Assembly (NCBI GenBank): GCA_963722175.1 | Contig: CAVRKA010000006.1 | Span: 1-64,000 of the forward strand | Origin: WHSW01 sp963722175 | Lineage (GTDB): Bacteria > Actinomycetota > Thermoleophilia > Solirubrobacterales > 70-9 | Direction of reading: 5' to 3' | DNA: 64,000 nt | Shown here: in pieces, positions 60,520 to 64,000 of the stretch | Numbering within the stretch: position 1 is the stretch's first letter | How the letters are laid out: each line of letters starts with the position of its first letter | The notes under the pieces: generated by a model | What the model saw: only the letters and a program-made list of their open reading frames with translations | Databases searched by the model: none | What the model was told of the DNA's origin: nothing | Made by a program: the position numbers and the translations under genes

Positions 60520-61993
60520 TCAGCCGGCGAAGACGGGCGGCCTGCGGTCGGTCCACGGCTGCGCGCGCTCGAGCTGGGCGGCGACGCGGATCAGCAGGTC
60601 CTCGCGACCGAACGGCGCGACGAGCTGCACGCCGACCGGGAGCCGTCGGCGGTCCAGTGCAGCGGCAGCGAGATCGCCGGCTGGCCGGTGGCGTTGAACA
60701 GCGCCGTGAACGCGCCGGCCGGGATGGCGCGGCGGAAGGCGTCGAGCGGATCGTCGCCGCGAGTCGTCGTAGGTGCCCAGCGGAACCGGCGGCTCGGCCA
60801 TCGTCGGGGTCAGCAGCAGGTCGAACCCGCTCTCGTACCAGGCGGCGATCGCCCGGGCGACGAGCTGGTGCAGGCCGTGGTCGCGCGAGGTAGCGACCCG
60901 CGGTGCGCTCACGGCCGATCTCGGCCAGCGCCCAGGTCAGCGGCTCGACGTCGTCGGCGGTGAGCTCGCGGCCGGCGATCATCGCCGAGCTGGTCGAGGC
61001 TCGCCGCCTGGCCGGCCGCCCAGCGGGTGAGGAAGTGTCCTCGAGGTTGAGCGCCTCGGCGAGCTCGGGCGTCGACCGGGGAGTCCTCCGTCGACCTCGT
61101 GGCCGAGCGACTCGAGCAGCTTCGCGGGCGTCGTCGGACCGCCGCGACGCACTCCGGGTGCGAGTCGAGCCCGGCGACCGGCGGCTCGCTCGAGCACCCC
61201 GATCCGGAGCTTGCGCTCGGCGGTCGAGCTCCTCGACGTAGGGCCGCAGCGGCGCCGGGGCGACGTAGGGATCGCCCGGCGCCGAGCCGTCGACCGCGTC
61301 GAGGATCGCGGCGGTGTCGCGGACCGAGCGGGTGACGCAGAGCTCGACGGTGAGGCCGGTGATGTTGTCGCCGACAGCGGCCCCTCGGTGATCGCGCTGG
61401 CGGGTCGGCTTCAGGCCGACCAGGCCGCAGATGCTGGCCGGGATCCGGATCGAGCCGCCGCCGTCGTTGGCGTGCGCGACCGGGACCATGCCCGAGGCGA
61501 CCGCGGCGCCCGAGCCGCCGCTCGAGCCGCCGGACGTGCGGTCGGTGTTCCAGGGGTTGCGGCGTCGCCCCGTAGGCCTCGGGCTCGGTGGTCGGCAGGA
61601 TGCCGAGCTCGGGGATGTTGGTCTTGCCGATCACGACGAAGCCGGCGTCGCGGAAGCGCTGCGCGAGGTAGGTGTCGACCGGGGCGCGGAAGTCCGGCGT
61701 CCTTGAGCAGCCTGCATCCCCAGGTGCAGCGGCTGGCCGGCGTAGCGCGGCGCCGAGGTCCTTGAACAGGAACGGGACGCCCCTGGAACGGCCCGTCGGG
61801 GAGGTCCGCCGGCGCGCCTCGGCCGCGCCCTCCTCGAAGAGCTCGTGGATGACCGCGTTGAGCTGCGGGTTGACCTCCTCGACCCGGGCGATCGCCGCGT
61901 CGACCAGCTCCGTCCGGCGAAGCCTCGCCCGAGCGCACCAGCTCTGCCTGGGCGGTCGCGTCCATGCGTCGCCAGATCAGTCGCTACGGTCAC
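60520..61993 (-). pseudogene. Amidase (amidase signature family), many frameshifts
   Basis: Pieces read MDATAQAELVRSGEA at the start (GTG 61993 or ATG 61965), IGKTNIPELGILPTTEPEAY, HANDGGGSIRIPASICGLVG (amidase signature with cis-Ser/Ser), GLKPTR, and the C-terminus VGVQLVAPFGREDLLIRVAA ending PPVFAG at 60520. Fragments change frame roughly every 60-200 nt. It hydrolyses amides; a GatA role is unlikely without gatB/gatC nearby. It interrupts the usual dapB-dapA adjacency. Confidence 0.75.
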
Positions 61994-62005
61994 GTCGGTC
62001 CCCTT

Positions 62006-62695
62006 TCAGAGAGCGTTCTCGAGGCCTACCGTGAACGGTCGGTCGAGCTCGCCCACCCGGCGCACGGCGAGCAGCACGCCGGGCATGAACGAGCTGCCGG
62101 TCGATCGAGTCGTGGCGGATCGTAAGCGTCTGGCCCTCGCCGCCGAGCAGCACCTCCTGGTGGGCGACCAGGCCCGGCAGGCGGACCGAGTGGATCGGCT
62201 CGTGGACGTTGCCGCCGGCGTCGGCGATCAGCTCGGCGGTCCGCTTCGCGGTCCCCGAGGGCGCGTCGAGCTTGCGGTCGTGGTGGAGCTCGACGATCTC
62301 GACCTCGGGCATGTGGTGGGCGGCCTCGGCGGCGAATCGCATCATCAGCACCGCGCCGATCGCGAAGTTGGGGGCGAACAGGACGTTCGCCGAGCCGCCC
62401 GCCTCGCGCGCCGCCTCGGCCGCCTCGCGGGCCGCGTCGACGTCGAAGCCGGTGGTGCCGACGACCGCGTGGACGCCGGCGTCGACGCAGGCGCGGACGT
62501 TGCCGAGCGCCGTTTCGGGGGTCGTGAAGTCGACGACGACGTCGGCGTCGGCGAGCGACCGCCGCGAGCGTCGGTCCCGAGCTGCGGGTCGGCGCGCCCG
62601 ATCAGCTCCAGGTCATCGGCGCCCTCGACCGCCTCGCAGACCGTCTCCCCCATCCGCCCGGCGGCGCCGGAGACGACGACCCGGATCACGCGCAC
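62006..62695 (-). pseudogene. dapB: 4-hydroxy-tetrahydrodipicolinate reductase, frameshifted
   Basis: The start (GTG 62695 or 62689) gives VIRVVVSGAAGRMGETVCEA (NAD(P) motif) and LIGRADPQLGTD; after shifts near 62565, the frame resumes with MMRFAAEAAHHMPEVEIVEL, HHDRKLDAPSGTAKRTAELI (catalytic His/Lys) and SVRLPGLVAHQEVLLGG; another shift near 62100 precedes a C-terminus ending at TGA 62006-62008 in the frame of VGLENAL. It reduces dihydrodipicolinate with NAD(P)H. Confidence 0.85.
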
Positions 62696-63990
62696 CAGAG
62701 CGCTGCGGACACCGCTCCCGGCGGCGGTCCGGAAGCAGCTCCTCGTCGGGGCCGACGCAGGCGGCGGCGAGCTCCGCCGGGTCGTAGAGCGTGCTCGGCG
62801 AGCTCGGCGACCTCGTCGGCGCTGACGGCGTCGACGCGCTCGAGCATCTCGTCGAGCGAGAGCAGCGGGATGTCGAAGAGGATGCTGCGGGCGAGCCGGC
62901 CCATCCGCGCCCCGGTCGCCTCGAGCCCGAGCACCATGCGGCCCTTGACGTGCTCCTTGGCCCGCGCGAGCTCGTCCTCGCCGACACCCTCCGTCGCGCA
63001 GCTCGACCAGCTCGCGGCCGATGATCTCGCAGGCCTCGGCGACGTTGTCGCCGCGGGTGCCGACGTACATGGCGACGAAGCCGCGGTCGACGAACTCGTG
63101 CGTGTAGGAGCCGACCGAGTAGGCGAGGCCGCGCTTCTCGCGCACCTCGCGGAACAGCCGCGACGAGACCGAGCCGCCGAAGATCGTGTCGAGGACGCCG
63201 AGCGCGAAGCGGCGCTCGTCGGCGCGCGCGATCCCCGGACCGCCGAAGCAGATGTGGTACTGCTCGGTCTCCTTCGGATAGAAGCTCAGGCGCGCCTGCT
63301 CGGAGGCGCCGTCGCCGGGCCGCCCGCGTCGCCGTTCGGCGCCGCGCCGGCGAGCAGCCGCTCGGCGAGCTCGACGATCCGCTCGTGCTCGACGTGCCCG
63401 GCGGCCGCGACGACGAGGTTGGAGGCCGTGTAGCGAGCGTCGTGGTAGGACGGCGATGTCCGGCACCGGGATCCCGCCGATCACCTCCGCCCGGCCGAGC
63501 ACCCGGCGGCCCAGCGGATGGTCGCCGTAGATCGCCTCGGCGAGCACGTCGTGGACGCGGTCCTGCGGCTCGTCCTCGTACATCGCGATCTCCTCGAGCA
63601 CGACCTCGCGCTCGGAGTCGATCTCGTCCGGGGGCAGCGCCGGGGCGAGCAGCATCTCCGCCATCAGGTCGAACGCCTCGGTCGGTGTGCTCGTCGAGGA
63701 AGCGCGCGTGCAGGTGCGTGGACTCCTTGCTCGTCGCGGCGTTGGTGGCCGCCCCCATGCCGTCGAAGAGCTCGGAGATCTCGATCGCCGAGTGGCGCTC
63801 GGTGCCCTTGAACAGCAGGTGCTCGAGGAAATGCGAGACGCCGGCCTGCGCCGGCGTCTCGTCACGCGATCCCGTCCTCACCCAGAGGCCGAGGGCGACC
63901 GAGCGCACCGAGGGGACGACCTCGGTCGACGACCCGGACGCCCGAGTCGAGCCTCGTCAGCTCGATGCCCTCAGGCAGATCCAACGTCAA
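62686..63990 (-). pseudogene. M16-family (insulinase-like, processing-peptidase type) metallopeptidase, frameshifted
   Basis: The start is near TTG 63984/63990 (LDLPEGIELTRLDSGVRVV). Pieces: SVALGLWVRTGSRDETPAQA, GVSHFLEHLLFKGTERHSA (HxxEH zinc motif), MGAATNAATSKESTHLHARF, EVVLEEIAMYEDEPQDRVHD, LGRAEVIGG, KGLAYSVGSY-like (RGLAYSVGSYTHEFVDRGFV) and MVLGLEATGARMGRLARSIL. Frame changes lie near 63940, 63690, 63450, 63320, 62990 and 62800. It is the YmxG-type peptidase gene that normally precedes dapB. Length fits the family (about 420 aa). Confidence 0.85.
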
Positions 63991-64000
63991 TCCAGGCGCT

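Noticed and set aside
59619..64000. Genuine multi-gene decay of the dap locus
   Set aside because: The shifts examined are single extra G/C bases spread over neighbouring conserved genes with otherwise intact motifs, which fits sequencing error far better.

Overview
The window looks like a chromosomal contig of a high-GC actinobacterium, most likely of the class Thermoleophilia (Solirubrobacterales-like). This is inferred from very high GC, frequent GTG/TTG starts, a MurT/GatD pair, a WS/DGAT wax-ester synthase, RNase J plus RNase Y, a SigF/SigB-type sigma factor with a GHKL anti-sigma protein, a c-di-AMP riboswitch ahead of an RlpA-like protein, and LL-diaminopimelate aminotransferase. No rRNA, tRNA, CRISPR array, IS element or prophage was seen.

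Layout. 0-14 kb: secreted cupredoxin and multicopper oxidase, YdjC-like deacetylase, wax-ester synthase, riboswitch plus RlpA-like protein, CcdA/thioredoxin pair, AlgH, a flavin monooxygenase and FUSC exporter, a Tat hydrolase, then a stress-sigma locus in which the sigma factor and a double GHKL anti-sigma protein are convergent. 14-26 kb: hydrolase/peroxiredoxin/PPIase, an overlapping operon with lipid kinase, murT, a methyltransferase and gatD, and a MarR-centred divergent locus (MarR-transglycosylase-DUF547 one way, VOC-UvrA-like ATPase the other). 26-39 kb: dut, hflX, GH114, a small secreted HExxH protein, epimerase, NIPA/EamA-like transporter, RidA, a frameshifted DUF839/PhoX protein, dapL, an Insig-like membrane protein, a lipoprotein, and dapF flanked by two SnoaL-like genes.

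38-64 kb holds a conserved core block read leftward: M16 peptidase, dapB, (amidase), dapA, rnj, (two-component system and M36-like protease), ftsK, rodZ-like, cinA, (epoxide hydrolase, phosphoesterase, thpR), recA, recX, rny, cytochrome c, miaB, miaA. The order resembles the pnp-dap-rnj-ftsK-cinA-recA-rny region of other Gram-positive bacteria. Between miaB and miaA lies a tandem array of a GGGGTC-A-GACCCC palindrome that supplies the miaA start.

Data quality. From about 59.6 kb to the right edge every gene (dapA, amidase, dapB, M16) is broken by several single-base shifts. Those examined look like single extra G/C bases, so poor consensus at a contig end is more likely than decay. Isolated shifts also hit the DUF839/PhoX gene (about 31.75 and 31.96 kb) and the M36-like gene (about 56.74 kb).

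Most notable leads: a DapF homologue with serine at both catalytic cysteine positions next to DapL; a bacterial Insig-like protein; a methyltransferase translationally coupled between murT and gatD; a GTTT-N15-GGGTAT promoter followed by a strong terminator ahead of the sigma gene; the repeat array in the miaA start; and an RNase Y with no membrane anchor.
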